This document shows positions 1-10,069 of a stretch of DNA of 64,000 nucleotides, piece after piece. The stretch is taken from NCBI GenBank assembly GCA_032871835.1, contig CM065296.1, forward strand, positions 120,352,146 to 120,416,145, written 5' to 3'. Positions within the stretch are counted from its first letter, which is position 1, and every line of letters begins with the position of its first letter. The translations under genes were made by a program, and so were the position numbers. Source of the stretch: Dipteronia dyeriana (Eukaryota; Streptophyta; Magnoliopsida; Sapindales; Sapindaceae). The notes under the pieces were generated by a model. That model saw only the letters and a list, made by a program, of their open reading frames with translations. It had not been told where the DNA came from and made no database searches.

Positions 1-977
1 TTTTTAGAATTAAAATTTAGCCTAAAACTTTTGAAAATTACAAAGTGACCCCGTAACTTTTTAATAATTATGAATCTACCAAAAACTTTTTCGTAATTGC
101 AAACAGGCCCTGTAAGTTTTGGAAATTATAAATTGACCCGAAACTTTATTAAAATCACACAATAGCCCAAATAATTTGTAAAACAATCCCTCAAGAATTT
201 CGAATTTTTAAAAGAAGGGCCTAACACAAAAAAACAATTGAAAACCTGATTCTTTACCGTTACCCGCCTTAAAGGCCACCACGTCGTCGCCTGAAGGCAA
301 CGACGCACGGTGGAGCAGCGAACGACGACACACAGATCCAGATCGGCAATCAACGAAGGCCAAAACCGATCCAAACCTGATCGAGCAACCGACGGCTGGA
401 GGCAGCGATGGATCGCCCGATTTGGACCAACGGCGTGATCGACGCCCGTCCATTTGTATCTTCACCGTAATCGTACGGTTTTGATCCCAAAACTCGCCGG
501 AAAATCAGAACTGAATGGTGTTGACCGAGAGCGAGAGAACTGGTTTTGGGCGAGAGAAAATGGGGTTGGCTAGGATCGGGACTGGTATGGTGGCGTTGAC
601 TGAGTTGGATCTGAATCCATAAAGGGAAACCTGATCAGATGGTCTGATTCCAAATTCCTTAATCAGAACAAAACGTGATCTGAATATCCAACACCAGACC
701 TTCAACCTCATATTCGCACAACTGCGATCTGAATCCAACCCCATCTCCATGTTCACCCACCAAGCAAATCCAGAATCCAAAAAAAACAAAACAGAAAATA
801 ATCATGGATTTAACATATATATATTAGACAATAAATATGTTTCAGAAGCAAAACAAATCCATAATATATTTTTGTTCAATGGATCAGACATAAAAACTAA
901 TGCAAATGAACAACCAAATCCAAAATTTCATAAAACCTAAAATCTAAATCTCAATTCTCAAGAATCGATTATGGGTA

Positions 978-989
978 GCTCTGATACCA
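978..989 (-). other. Primer binding site (tRNA-Met type)
   Basis: The minus strand reads TGGTATCAGAGC, the standard plant initiator-tRNA-Met primer site, 2 bp from the LTR edge at 992. It fixes the element's orientation as minus. Confidence 0.85.
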
Positions 990-991
990 AT

Positions 992-1536
992 TGTTAGTGT
1001 TTCGATTAACACAAAATAGCATGCTTAGGCACAAAATTAATCTGGATGTTTAACATAAACATGTTTCTATATCATACTTAATCAAACCCTAATAAACATA
1101 TTACTAACCCATATCAATTCAAGAGAAAAGTAGAGATAATTGATAAGCGGAAGCGTACTTGAATTCATTCCTGGAGATTTGTGAACGGGTTGTGATCTTC
1201 CAAATTATCACGACCTTTATGAACCATACTGTGTTCTATTTTACTCAGTTGATGGAGATACAGAGAAAACAAAAGTATCGTGTAATTTTGGGACCATAAC
1301 CCTAAATATATATAATAATCAAATTATTATATGTTGGCTATTTCTAATTCGGCCCCTCAACAACCGAATTAGAAATAGCAACTCGGGTATCTACACATTA
1401 ATTCCATGACAATTATACCCTTAAGCTTTAATGATTTAAATCTTAATTAGATCACTTTAATTTAAACTTAACCAAAGGATAACACAACACATTTAATATT
1501 CACATGTGTGGTCTCATATGATGAAATTTCCCAACA
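992..1536 (-). repeat. LTR of the exon-1 element
   Basis: The LTR starts TGTTAG and ends CCAACA on the + strand, giving the inverted TGTT/AACA termini of plant LTRs. Read on the minus strand it holds a TATA-like stretch (near 1300-1320). It also holds a perfect 16-bp stem hairpin at 1337-1379. The right edge could be 1538 instead of 1536. Confidence 0.7.
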
Positions 1537-2254
1537 CAAGCTACAACAACGATCTTCAAACTCCGGTAAATTCTAATTTCCCACCTTATGGGAGGGATTT
1601 CATGGGAGGACGACCAACCGGAAGATTTTCCAATGGAAAAGTGGTCTCGGACTTCCTAGGTGTGTGATAGTTTCTATCTCAAATGTCATTCTGGCACTTC
1701 GTAATCTACAATATCATTTTGTAAGATATGATTTAAACAAGTTGGACGTAAAGCAGTTAATTTTTTTTTTTTGGATGGACTAATCTAAAATTATTATTTT
1801 TATCTAATAAAATAAATTAATTGAATTACTATTTTTTTATAAAAAAAAATGATCCGGGCTGCTGCAGCCCACCTCCAAAGGAACTCCGCCACTGGTTGGA
1901 TGTAATAGAGAATCTTTTTTTTTTGGCACTTGTATGATTGTATCTCCATTAAATAGAAAATTTGGTAATGAATTATCCACTAATAATTAAAAAGTAAATT
2001 TGCACATCAGATAAATAAAGTGTGGGATTTGTCAAACTTAATGGGTGTGGGATGGAAATGTAAATCTTTTCTTAATTTAAAATTACTTTCTCAATCCGCA
2101 CTTCTTTAGAAAATTTTGTGACAAACGTTTAGACTACACTTAAGAAATATGTTTATCAGAATATTATTGTTACAATGTAAGATTAAATTTAACTACCTTC
2201 TACAATATATTAAGTTATTTTATTAATATTTATCCATCACAAGTTTAAAAAATT

Positions 2255-2423
2255 GAGTAATGCTAGATTGTCCTAAATTTGTTTTATTCAAACGATGTGG
2301 CATGTGATCGAGTTGTAACTACATATAATTCTCCATATTATTTCATGAATTAAATGATATTTGATAACTCACATAACACATCATTTGGATATAAATTTGA
2401 ATATTATTATTATAGCATTACTC
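2255..2423. mobile_element. Small MITE-like element in intron 1 of copy A
   Basis: A 169-bp segment is bounded by perfect 11-bp terminal inverted repeats GAGTAATGCTA / TAGCATTACTC. Subterminal inverted matches surround 'gatgtggcatgtga' and its counterpart. It has no coding capacity and no clear target duplication, so the superfamily is undecided. A related sequence with the same inner motif lies near 61850-61992. Confidence 0.5.
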
Positions 2424-2933
2424 TGAAATTAGGTCCAATTTCATACTATTGTTCTCCTAAATTGCTAAACAACTAACCAAGTTTATTTTTATTTTTTTTT
2501 ATTTTTAAAATACTATTGTTTTTTTAGAAATATTACATAAATTTTGGATATTTTTAGGGAGGTTGAGGACTTGAATCCACGATCTCATGAATTAGGTGTG
2601 AAAGATTTTACAACTTGACCAACTTTATCTTATCATATTTAAAAAAAAAAACACATTAATAAAACTTATATGAGTAGATAATCCTAATCACGAAACAAAA
2701 ATCTTGAAATATCTTCGACCCTCGTTTAAATTTGGTTCGTAAATCTGATGATTGTTGTTTTCTTTCTCTCTTTTCAGCGGAAGAATTGGGAATTAAAGAG
2801 TTAGTGCCTGCATATTTGGATCCAGCATTATCAGTTTATCACCTGAAGATCTTATCACTGGTGTTTGCTTCGCTTCAGGTGGCTCCGGATATGACCCTTT
2901 GACTTCCAAACTAGTGGTACATAATTCAATAAA

Positions 2934-3559
2934 TAATCAATCATGGATCCCGAACATTCGAATGCACGACTCGTATGTGGACACGAATGCAGTCTACGAT
3001 TGGACCGTGAGAGTACAGTTGACCTTTTACCACTTCCTTAAGTCAACGTTTTTTATTGTGATGAAGGAAAACTTTAATTGTTCTTGATCATTAAGAATAC
3101 AAAATCGGGTTTTAATTATAAATAAATATCTTTGGAGAATATTATCTAATTAAATTATTTCCTTATTAAATCAAAAAAGAATTTTCTAAAAATAATCCCG
3201 AATTAATCCCAAAACCCTAGTGTTTCGGTTTGGGTATTTAATATCTCTAATATTCTGTTCAACACACAAAACAAAAACAATTCTAGTTTTCTTTTGAGCA
3301 GCCAATTTTCTTTTACTCTCTGGTTTTTTTTGGTAAGTTCAAAACTCGGTTTGAGTTCGCCGGTAGTGGATAGTGCTTAGACATACCACTGTTAAAACGT
3401 TATATCCTGGAAGACAATCTCCTAATACACATACAGTGTTGTTCGACGAAATTGTCTTAAGGAAACCGTGTGAAACACGGGTCTCGGATCAAACTCTGAT
3501 TTCTAACGTTACTTTCTGTTTTCTTTGATACCAGATTTGATTGCAAAATAAGTTTTACA
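2934..3559 (+). repeat. Truncated LTR of the 31148-36774 copia family
   Basis: This stretch matches, in reverse orientation, the LTRs at 31148-32628 and 35820-36774. Shared landmarks are the 'cgaatgcacgactcgt' segment, the 'ggaccgtgagag' segment, and the 'cctaatacacata' segment near the end. The first third of the LTR (about 340 bp) is missing. It has no internal region and no target duplication. It sits where intron 2 and the first half of exon 3 of GDSL copy A should be, so its arrival involved deletion of gene sequence. Confidence 0.8.
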
Positions 3560-4431
3560 AACAAAACAAATTTCATCTTAGCCAAGAGTTTATTTCTAGT
3601 TGTATCTGGCAGCAACGACATTGCCAATACCTTCCGTGTCCAGAAATCGCATTACGATATTCAAGCTTATACTGATCTTTTGGCTAACTCAGCTTCCAAT
3701 GTTTTAAAAGTAAGTTAAAACTTTTACGTCGTGACTGGAATGTTTCAGAAACCTATATTATTCGTAATTTCGTAATATACCATCAATTTTTAAAAGTATA
3801 TTCGGACGCCAAATCAAAAAAAATATTTTATTTTTATTTTTATCAATAATTTCGAAGGAATTGTACGGACTTGGAACAAGAAGAATAGCAGTTTTCAGTG
3901 CACCACCGATTGGTTGTGCCATCTCAATCGGGGGATTTGAACCGATAATCGCAGAATTGTCATATCTAATATACGTCCATATCTCATAGTAATTAATAAT
4001 ATTTTTAACAGAAAAATAGATGAGAGAAAATAAACTAATCACAACACAAGATGTACGTGGAAAATCCAAATCGGATAAAAAACCATGTGCCGTTGAGACG
4101 ATAGAGAAAGTTCCACTATATGATAAATTATTACAACCATATACTCTAGCATTCTTTCTCACATCTTAACCCCAATCCACGCTCACAACGCTCATATGTT
4201 CATCACAACGCTCACATGACCATCGCCAAGAAACCCTAAAAAATACAGTAACTTCTCCCAACTACTATTTAAATTTATTTATGATTTCTATTGATATATC
4301 ACATGTGATTATGTCGACTCAAATATTGAGAATCGACAGTAAACCTAAGACATTATCCGGTTGAATGTGCACTCTTCACATTTTTTATGATTTCTATGCA
4401 GGGTTTGAAATTGCAAATAAAGGGTGCTGTG

Positions 4432-4950
4432 TGTCACGGGCTTAGAGTTTGCGCAGCACACCCGTGCGGCACTTAGGCAAATTCTATGAGAATGTTGCTA
4501 AGTAAGCCTTACAAGAGAGAGATTTGAAAGAGTAGAAGAGCTTGAATGGAAAACAAAGATTGTATTGCTATGAAGGAAGCTTTACAATGCCTTGGATACT
4601 AGAATGCTTGAGTTTCTAGGATGATTTACAAATGAGGGGGGGTTGGCTATTTATAGGTGAGCCACCTCCTTAGGGAATGTTCTAGATTAATCTAGGAGAT
4701 TAAGTCTCCAGAATATTCTACACCTAGCTAGAATACTCAACATGTATTTATATGCCTTTACAAGGTTCTAGATTATTCTACAACTATCTAGTTAAATACA
4801 AGAATGGTGTAGAGAGGGTTGGGTTGCTAGAGACTTCCAGAAGCTTGACCAATGCTGGAATTGTGGAGAAGTCTCTAGAATCTTCCAAGAGCTTGGCATA
4901 GTTGTGGCCTTTGTTGGGCTATTGGGCTTGACAGCTTGCGGCCCGTGACA
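4432..4950 (-). repeat. 3' LTR of the gag-protease element
   Basis: It runs from TGTCACGGGC to GGCCCGTGACA, so its ends are inverted over 9-10 bp. It is nearly identical to 6969-7487. The gag-protease reading frame ends inside it at 4792. Confidence 0.93.
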
Positions 4951-6924
4951 TCCTCCCCCACCTAAGTTCGCAACGTCCTCGTTGCGTGGGCGCTGAGTAT
5001 GTTGGAGTTGGGTACAAGTTGGTTCATTCCTGCGGAAGGTCTTCGGCTTGGGAAGCCTCCCTTGAGAGACGGAATTCGAGTCTCGCATCCTTAGCTCGAC
5101 GCAAGTGGGCTGGCTAGGTTTCGAAGGTGATCCAGCATCTTGGGTGCCTTCTCTCGGTGCCTTCGATCGCTTCCCATGGCTTGTGCGCTTCTTACTCCTT
5201 CGAATGCCTACAATCGGCTGATTCTGTGGAGAAGTGGGAGAAACTGGTGTCTCATCGAGCCGTACGGTGGATAGCATCCTACATGGCTGTGGTATGCGTC
5301 CCACCGGGATGATGAGTGCCTTGCCCCTGTTAAGAATGCTAAGTGAGTTCACAGCGGGTAGGGGGAAAGCGTTGGCTTGCTCAAAGAACGCCATGCCTAG
5401 CACCACTTGGTAGTCATCTAAGGGAACCACCGAGAAGTTGAGCTTTCCACTCCAAGGGCCTAGGTGGACAATGACGTCTTTTGCTGTGCCATCAATTTGC
5501 TTGGCCGGAGAGTTGGCAGCTTTAATGATGGCGTATTCACCATTGGTGATGCGAAGACCAAGTCGTTTGGCTTCGTCTGTTGAGATAAAGTTGTGCGTTG
5601 CTCCGGTGTCTAGCATTGCACGAACTTGTTTGCCTTTGATGGTGGCATTCACGAACATGAGGCCTTTGGTAAGTGTAGGAGGCACGGGTTGCCCTTTGAG
5701 TGCATAAAGCTGTTGGAGAGAACTCATGCTTGCTTGGGGCTCAATTGCCTTAGTTTCTTCTAGTTGGGTAACCATGGCATTGAGCATCTTTCGCTTTGGG
5801 CAGTCACGTACCCAATGTGGCCCATCACAAATGAAGCATGGATTCTTCGGCTTGATCAAAACGGGTTTGCCTCCATTGGCGTTGTCACGCCGGTTATCGC
5901 CATTGGGAGTTCTGTTTGGTCCTTCACTCTTGCGATTGTGGTCTTTAGACTCGTCTCCCCTACCTTTTTCATGGTTGTCGGTCATTTCTTTTGTCTTGGT
6001 GAGGTCGGCAAGGGATTCTGCGGCGGCGATGGCTGCATCAATGTCTTGCACGTTCCGCCTTTCTAGCTCCACTCTCGCCCATTCCTTGAGACCGTCCATG
6101 AAGAGGAATAATTTGTCTTTATCGGACATATCTTCGATCTCGAGGATTAAGGTAGAGAACTCCTTGATGTAGTCATGGATGGATCCAGACTGCTTGAGGC
6201 GACGAAGGCGGCTACGGGCCTCCTTATCGGCGTTGGTTGGCGAGAACTGCCTCTTGAGTTCTCGTTTGAAGTCTTCCCATGTGCGGATGGGATGGATAGT
6301 ATCACCATGCTTGCGTCGCCACCATAGTTGAGCAGAATCCCGAAGGAAGGTGGGAGCATTGGTGATCTGTGTAGCATCATCCCTAACTCCTTTGGCCTCA
6401 AAGTACTGTTCTAAGCCGAAGAGGAAGTTTTCCACTTCCATGGCGTTACGATTGCCGTTGAATGTGGATGGCTTAGGGATTTGGATGGCGCCCCATGTGC
6501 TCGTGCTAGCGAAGGCACCATTGCCATAAGTTGGGTTGTTTTTGAACGAAGTCCATTCGGCGCGAACTTCATCCATCTCGACTCGAATGGCCCGCAATTC
6601 ATGCTCGACGAAGGTGCGAGTGTTGCGGATTTCTTCAGTAAATTGGCAGATTTCCTCCCGAATGCCCTTCTGGAACTCTTGTAGCATCGCCTTGGTCGCC
6701 TGAGCTATTATGGCATAATTGGTTTCTAAGCCATCGAGGTGGTCGACCACGGTGCTCAAGGTGGTTTGCATTTCGGAGAGGGCTTCATCGTGGACATCCA
6801 CGCGAGATTCCAAAGCGTCCATGGACGGACCCTTGGACTTGCTACGCTTGGTGTGGGTGCGTTGCTCGCCACGACCATGTGCTTGCTCTTCCACTATAGC
6901 AGCAACTTCGCTATCGGAGGCCAT
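4792..6924 (-). CDS. Gag-protease polyprotein of the TR-GAG-like element
   Basis: This is an uninterrupted 710-codon frame starting at the ATG complementary to 6922-6924, about 30 bp from the primer site. Residues 1-130 are charged and coil-like. Residues about 150-310 form a retrotransposon gag domain (LWWRRKHG near 200). Residues 363-375 are a zinc knuckle with C363, C366, H370 and C375, spaced CX2CX3HX4C rather than the usual CX2CX4HX4C. Residues 435-545 are an aspartic protease with DTGATHNFI at 439-447. Residues 550-655 are a Ser/Pro/Arg-rich linker, and the last about 53 codons lie in the 3' LTR. Gag packages element RNA into virus-like particles and the protease processes it. An intact frame without pol suggests selection or recent copying from an active family. 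I am sure of the domains, less so of the C-terminal third. Confidence 0.9.
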   Translation of the reverse strand: MASDSEVAAIVEEQAHGRGEQRTHTKRSKSKGPSMDALESRVDVHDEALSEMQTTLSTVVDHLDGLETNYAIIAQATKAMLQEFQKGIREEICQFTEEIRNTRTFVEHELRAIRVEMDEVRAEWTSFKNNPTYGNGAFASTSTWGAIQIPKPSTFNGNRNAMEVENFLFGLEQYFEAKGVRDDATQITNAPTFLRDSAQLWWRRKHGDTIHPIRTWEDFKRELKRQFSPTNADKEARSRLRRLKQSGSIHDYIKEFSTLILEIEDMSDKDKLFLFMDGLKEWARVELERRNVQDIDAAIAAAESLADLTKTKEMTDNHEKGRGDESKDHNRKSEGPNRTPNGDNRRDNANGGKPVLIKPKNPCFICDGPHWVRDCPKRKMLNAMVTQLEETKAIEPQASMSSLQQLYALKGQPVPPTLTKGLMFVNATIKGKQVRAMLDTGATHNFISTDEAKRLGLRITNGEYAIIKAANSPAKQIDGTAKDVIVHLGPWSGKLNFSVVPLDDYQVVLGMAFFEQANAFPLPAVNSLSILNRGKALIIPVGRIPQPCRMLSTVRLDETPVSPTSPQNQPIVGIRRSKKRTSHGKRSKAPREGTQDAGSPSKPSQPTCVELRMRDSNSVSQGRLPKPKTFRRNEPTCTQLQHTQRPRNEDVANLGGGGCHGPQAVKPNSPTKATTMPSSWKILETSPQFQHWSSFWKSLATQPSLHHSCI
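4951..4964 (-). other. Polypurine tract of the gag-protease element
   Basis: The minus strand reads AGGTGGGGGAGGA directly before the 3' LTR, as expected for the plus-strand priming site of an LTR retrotransposon. Confidence 0.8.
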
Positions 6925-6954
6925 GACTCGTGCTAGCTGTGGTTGCTTAACCGG

Positions 6955-6966
6955 GCTCTGATACCA
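6955..6966 (-). other. Primer binding site of the gag-protease element
   Basis: The minus strand reads TGGTATCAGAGC, the tRNA-Met primer site, 2 bp from the 5' LTR edge. Confidence 0.9.
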
Positions 6967-6968
6967 AC

Positions 6969-7487
6969 TGTCACGGGCTTAGAGTTTGCGCAGCACACCC
7001 GTGCGGCACTTAGGCAAATTCTATGAGAATGTTGCTAAGTAAGCCTTACAAGAGAGAGATTTGAAAGAGTAGAAGAGCTTGAATGGAAAACAAAGATTGT
7101 ATTGCTATGAAGGAAGCTTTACAATGCATTGGATACTAGAATGCTTGAGTTTCTAGGATGATTTACAAATGAGGGGGGGTTGGCTATTTATAGGTGAGCC
7201 ACCTCCTTAGGGAATGTTCTAGATTAATCTAGGAGATTAAATCTCCAGAATATTCTACACCTAGCTAGAATACTCTACATGTATTTATATGTCTTTACAA
7301 GGTTCTAGATTATTCTACAACTATCTAGTTAAATACAAGAATGGTGTAGAGAGGGTTGGGTTGCTAGAGACTTCCAGAAGCTTGACCAATGCTGGAATTG
7401 TGGAGAAGTCTCTAGAATCTTCCAAGAGCTTGGCATAGTTGTGGCCTTTGTTGGGCTCTTGGGCTTGACAGCTTGCGGCCCGTGACA
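6969..7487 (-). repeat. 5' LTR of the gag-protease element
   Basis: This is the 519-bp partner of 4432-4950 with about five substitutions and no indels seen. The flanking TGTG at 7488-7491 repeats 4428-4431. Confidence 0.93.
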
Positions 7488-7687
7488 TGTGGCTCAGGAT
7501 ATGTAGAGGTAGCAGTACTGTGTAATCCATTGAGTTCACCCCTTGTTCAGATGAATCTAGTTATGTTTTCTGGGATAGTTTTCATCCAACAGAAAAAGCA
7601 TACAATGCCCTGGTGTCTCCACTCATAAATAAATATATTGGTAACTTCTCGAGGCAATTATCATGTGCTTGGATCTTCAGCTTTTGA

Positions 7688-8765
7688 TTAACCTATAAGA
7701 AGTGGGTTCATATTAATCAAAACTAAATTTGAATGTCATTGTGACCTGAATATATATGATTTGATCATTAATTTTCTTCAGAGAAAATAAGTCCAAAACA
7801 CTTGTTCTTGCTGTCCATTTATAATGAACTGCATGATGAGACTGTCATATGGTGACATGATTTTGTGGTCGTGTATGCTATGAGTTTCAAGTGATAATTG
7901 TGGTAAAAAAATTCAAAATATTATTGTGTTTCCAGGATTTTACTTGTATGGTCTCTAATGTGCAATTCAATATCATTTTGATTCTATGAATTTAATGCAC
8001 TTGTTAGAATTGAAATGATGACATTGTCATTTCCAAAGTTATTTAATTTGATCAATTTTTTTCGAAATTAAATGGAAGTAACAAACAAGAGTGGCGCATT
8101 GTTAATAAAAGTAAATAATCATTGTATTCTTTAGATCCTCTGATGACTTGTACTCTTACAGATCTGATGCCACATATATAAATTGACATATTGACGGTTT
8201 AGATTTATTTTCTTTTATCTTTTTCCCTTTAACAACATCTGTAAATTATGAAGCATACATGTCATGTGTCACATATCAACCTCTTTTCAGGGCAATCAAT
8301 ATCAACCTCTTTTTCTAACTCCAACATCTCCAACCGTTTGAATTAATATTTCTGCAAAATCTCCCTTATCTAATTGGTGTCGATATTAATGAATGAATGC
8401 ATCTAGCTCAATTTCTCCCGCAGGACGAAAACTTGGGGCGGTGCAGCTGGATGCATCATGCATGGGACGTACCTAAGATCATCTTCTCTCCCCATTGGAA
8501 TTATATATATATAAAAATAAGGGGAAAGTATCATTTTGATATTTGTCGAGAACATGGTTTGATAATTTCAGTTGGTTTTTTCCCTTAAATTAAAAGAATG
8601 TATCATATACCATTTCTTTTATCTTTTCTATTTATTAAATATATTATATACCTCTTCTGTTCCTTTTACTCAATTTTATCATCAAAATATTCATTAAATA
8701 AAAAAATATATTAAAAAATAAAAAACAAAAAATAAAATAAAATAACAATTAAAAAAAGATAGATT
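7688..8765. other. Intergenic DNA with duplicated GDSL flank sequence
   Basis: No gene is seen. About 7690-8060 is the 3' flank of GDSL copy A and is clearly similar to 28990-29420 downstream of copy B (for example the 'cttgttcttgct' and 'atgatgag-ctgtcat' segments). About 8391-8480 resembles 27080-27180 upstream of copy B ('ggatgcatcatgcat') and, more briefly, 38331-38350 upstream of copy C ('gcatctagctcaat'). These shared flanks show that whole gene units were duplicated. Confidence 0.6.
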
Positions 8766-8826
8766 ACCACCATCCAGATGGACGGTGTCCATATTTATCA
8801 CCACCATCCAGATGGACGGTGTCCAT
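8766..8826 (+). repeat. Two-copy 27-bp direct repeat
   Basis: Units at 8766-8792 and 8800-8826 are identical over 27 bp and separated by 7 bp. No function is apparent. Confidence 0.8.
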
Positions 8827-9739
8827 GTTTTTTTTTACTTAAATTTAATAACAAAAACAAATTAAAAACAATTTTTTTAAAAAAAATAAGATCTGGATAA
8901 TGGATCTCCAGATCTTATTCATCTTCACCAAGCACACCAAACAACTCCACCTCCACCTCCACCTCCACCTGAAGCTAGAACACCACAGCCACCACTATCT
9001 AAACAAAAACACCACCACCATCTGAATAAGTACCACCACTTGAATTCCAAAAATACCACCCTAAATACTACCACACAAGACAACAAACCGATCCAACCAT
9101 CCAAAAACTTTTAAAAATTTAATCGATCCAGATTCATCAAATTAACAAAATAAATTTTCACCAAACTCAGGAGACTTGGAGTGATCTCCACCAAATTAAT
9201 AAAAAAAAAAAATCTTCACCAAACACAGGAGACCTGGTGCGATCTCCACCAAATTAATAAAAAAAAATCTTAACTTTTTTTTAAACAAAAAACAATTAAA
9301 AATTCATTTTCAGAAAATTATTTTCAGCTAAAAAATAAAACTAACCCATTCAGACCTAAAAAATCCATAAAGTGTTTTGAGTGTTACAAACCACAATCAT
9401 CCAAATATCACCATCACCAAACCAAGAACACAAACACCATCACCAAACCCAAACCAAGAACACAAGAAAACAACACCATCAATTCACGTTGCGTGCGGTT
9501 CGTGGGATCGCCGGCATGATTAGATTGGTGGCGAGTAGTCGATCACTGCTTGAATCACAGTGGATCGCGGCTGCAAAGACGATTGTTTTCTCGGGCTTCG
9601 TTGGTAGTTTCTGGAGAATAGATCGGTGGCGTTGATAGCTGAGCTTTGGTGATATGTGACCGGCGAAGCTTTCTAGGTTGGTAGTGATAGGTGACTTGTG
9701 GTAGCGAATGTTGCTTGACGGTGAATGGGTGACTCAAAC
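8827..9739. other. Intergenic, CCA/CAC-rich DNA, left flank of a copia element
   Basis: The stretch holds poly-A tracts and CCACCT/CACCA-rich low-complexity sequence, including a short near-duplicate ('gagac-tgg-g-gatctccaccaaatta') near 9170 and 9230. Small open frames here have no recognisable protein features. The segment may be internal sequence of an older element whose other part is 14768-15180. Confidence 0.5.
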
Positions 9740-9969
9740 TGATAAATCAGAGGAAGTATTGTGAATCATTTTTATTGTTACTTCATCTTCTCAAGAATAC
9801 AAGTATATATATATATATATATCAATGTACAGAGGTGATTTTAGAAAACCATTTAGGCTAAACTATATCTAAGGCTAGTAGTACGGTTGACCCACAAAAT
9901 AGGGGATACACAATAAATTTCAACTAAGTATCCCTACAATCACTGTAAATGATTCTAAAGGACAACTCA
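9740..9969 (-). repeat. 3' LTR of the 9740-14767 copia
   Basis: It runs from TGATAAATC to AACTCA. An (AT)n run near 9809-9822 is longer than in the partner LTR. Confidence 0.88.
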
Positions 9970-9989
9970 CACCAAAACTTCCCCTCAAG
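9970..9989 (-). other. Polypurine tract of the copia element
   Basis: The minus strand reads TTGAGGGGAAG followed by GTTTTGGTG immediately before the 3' LTR. Confidence 0.65.
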
Positions 9990-10069
9990 TTGGTGCATAG
10001 ATATCCCTAATGCCCAACTTGTCAAGTGAGTTGTGAAAGTTTTTACTTGAAACTGCCTTTGTAAGCATA

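Larger units (their letters stand above)
1..1536 (-). mobile_element. 5' end of an LTR retrotransposon inserted in GDSL copy A
   Basis: A 545-bp LTR (992-1536, TGTT...AACA ends) is followed on the minus strand by a tRNA-Met-type primer site, so the element runs leftwards out of the window. Positions 1-977 would be its internal leader. That stretch is non-coding: near 1-200 there are loose repeats of about 45-50 bp around a motif like 'aactttt-aaaatta', then a moderately GC-rich part (about 270-480). No gag or pol motif is visible, so the superfamily is open; a large non-autonomous (LARD-like) element is possible. The right LTR edge abuts coding sequence of GDSL copy A exon 1, so the target was a gene. 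The left LTR and target duplication lie outside the window. Confidence 0.7.
4432..7487 (-). mobile_element. Non-autonomous LTR retrotransposon with gag-protease only (TR-GAG-like)
   Basis: The element is 3,056 bp with two 519-bp LTRs (4432-4950, 6969-7487) that differ at about five positions, roughly 99% identity, so insertion was recent. Left and right flanks share TGTG, a 4-bp target duplication, inside exon 5 of GDSL copy A at the conserved GCCGTG codons. Order on the minus strand is LTR, primer site, gag-protease reading frame, polypurine tract, LTR. There is no reverse transcriptase, RNase H or integrase, and no room for them. This matches the plant class of terminal-repeat retrotransposons with a GAG domain, which need enzymes from an autonomous relative. 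The Ty3/gypsy origin is inferred from the gag and protease motifs. Confidence 0.88.
1537..7687 (+). pseudogene. GDSL esterase/lipase copy A, broken by three retroelements
   Basis: Pieces of all five exons of an EXL-type GDSL gene remain. Exon 1 tail is 1537-1659 (contains [12 protein letters not shown] and TGRFSNGK). Exon 2 is 2778-2916 and is 8 bp longer than the intact 131-bp exon, hence frameshifted. The exon 3 tail is about 3565-3709 (block III reads GSNDI). The exon 4 start is 3858 to about 3905 (GTRRIAVFSAPPIGC), with the rest lost. Exon 5 is split into 4402-4431 and 7488-7687, has one further indel, and keeps FWDSFHPTEKAY before a stop at 7685-7687. An LTR element cuts exon 1, a truncated LTR (2934-3559) replaces intron 2 and the start of exon 3, and a gag-protease element (4432-7487) splits exon 5. 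The 5' start of the gene is not in the window. It cannot make a full enzyme. Confidence 0.9.

Noticed and set aside
3758..4162. Minus-strand open frame of 134 codons
   Set aside because: It overlaps the remnant of exon 4 of GDSL copy A in antisense and has no recognisable domain.
5127..6961. Several + strand open frames of 60-148 codons
   Set aside because: They are antisense to the gag-protease frame and share no motif with known proteins.
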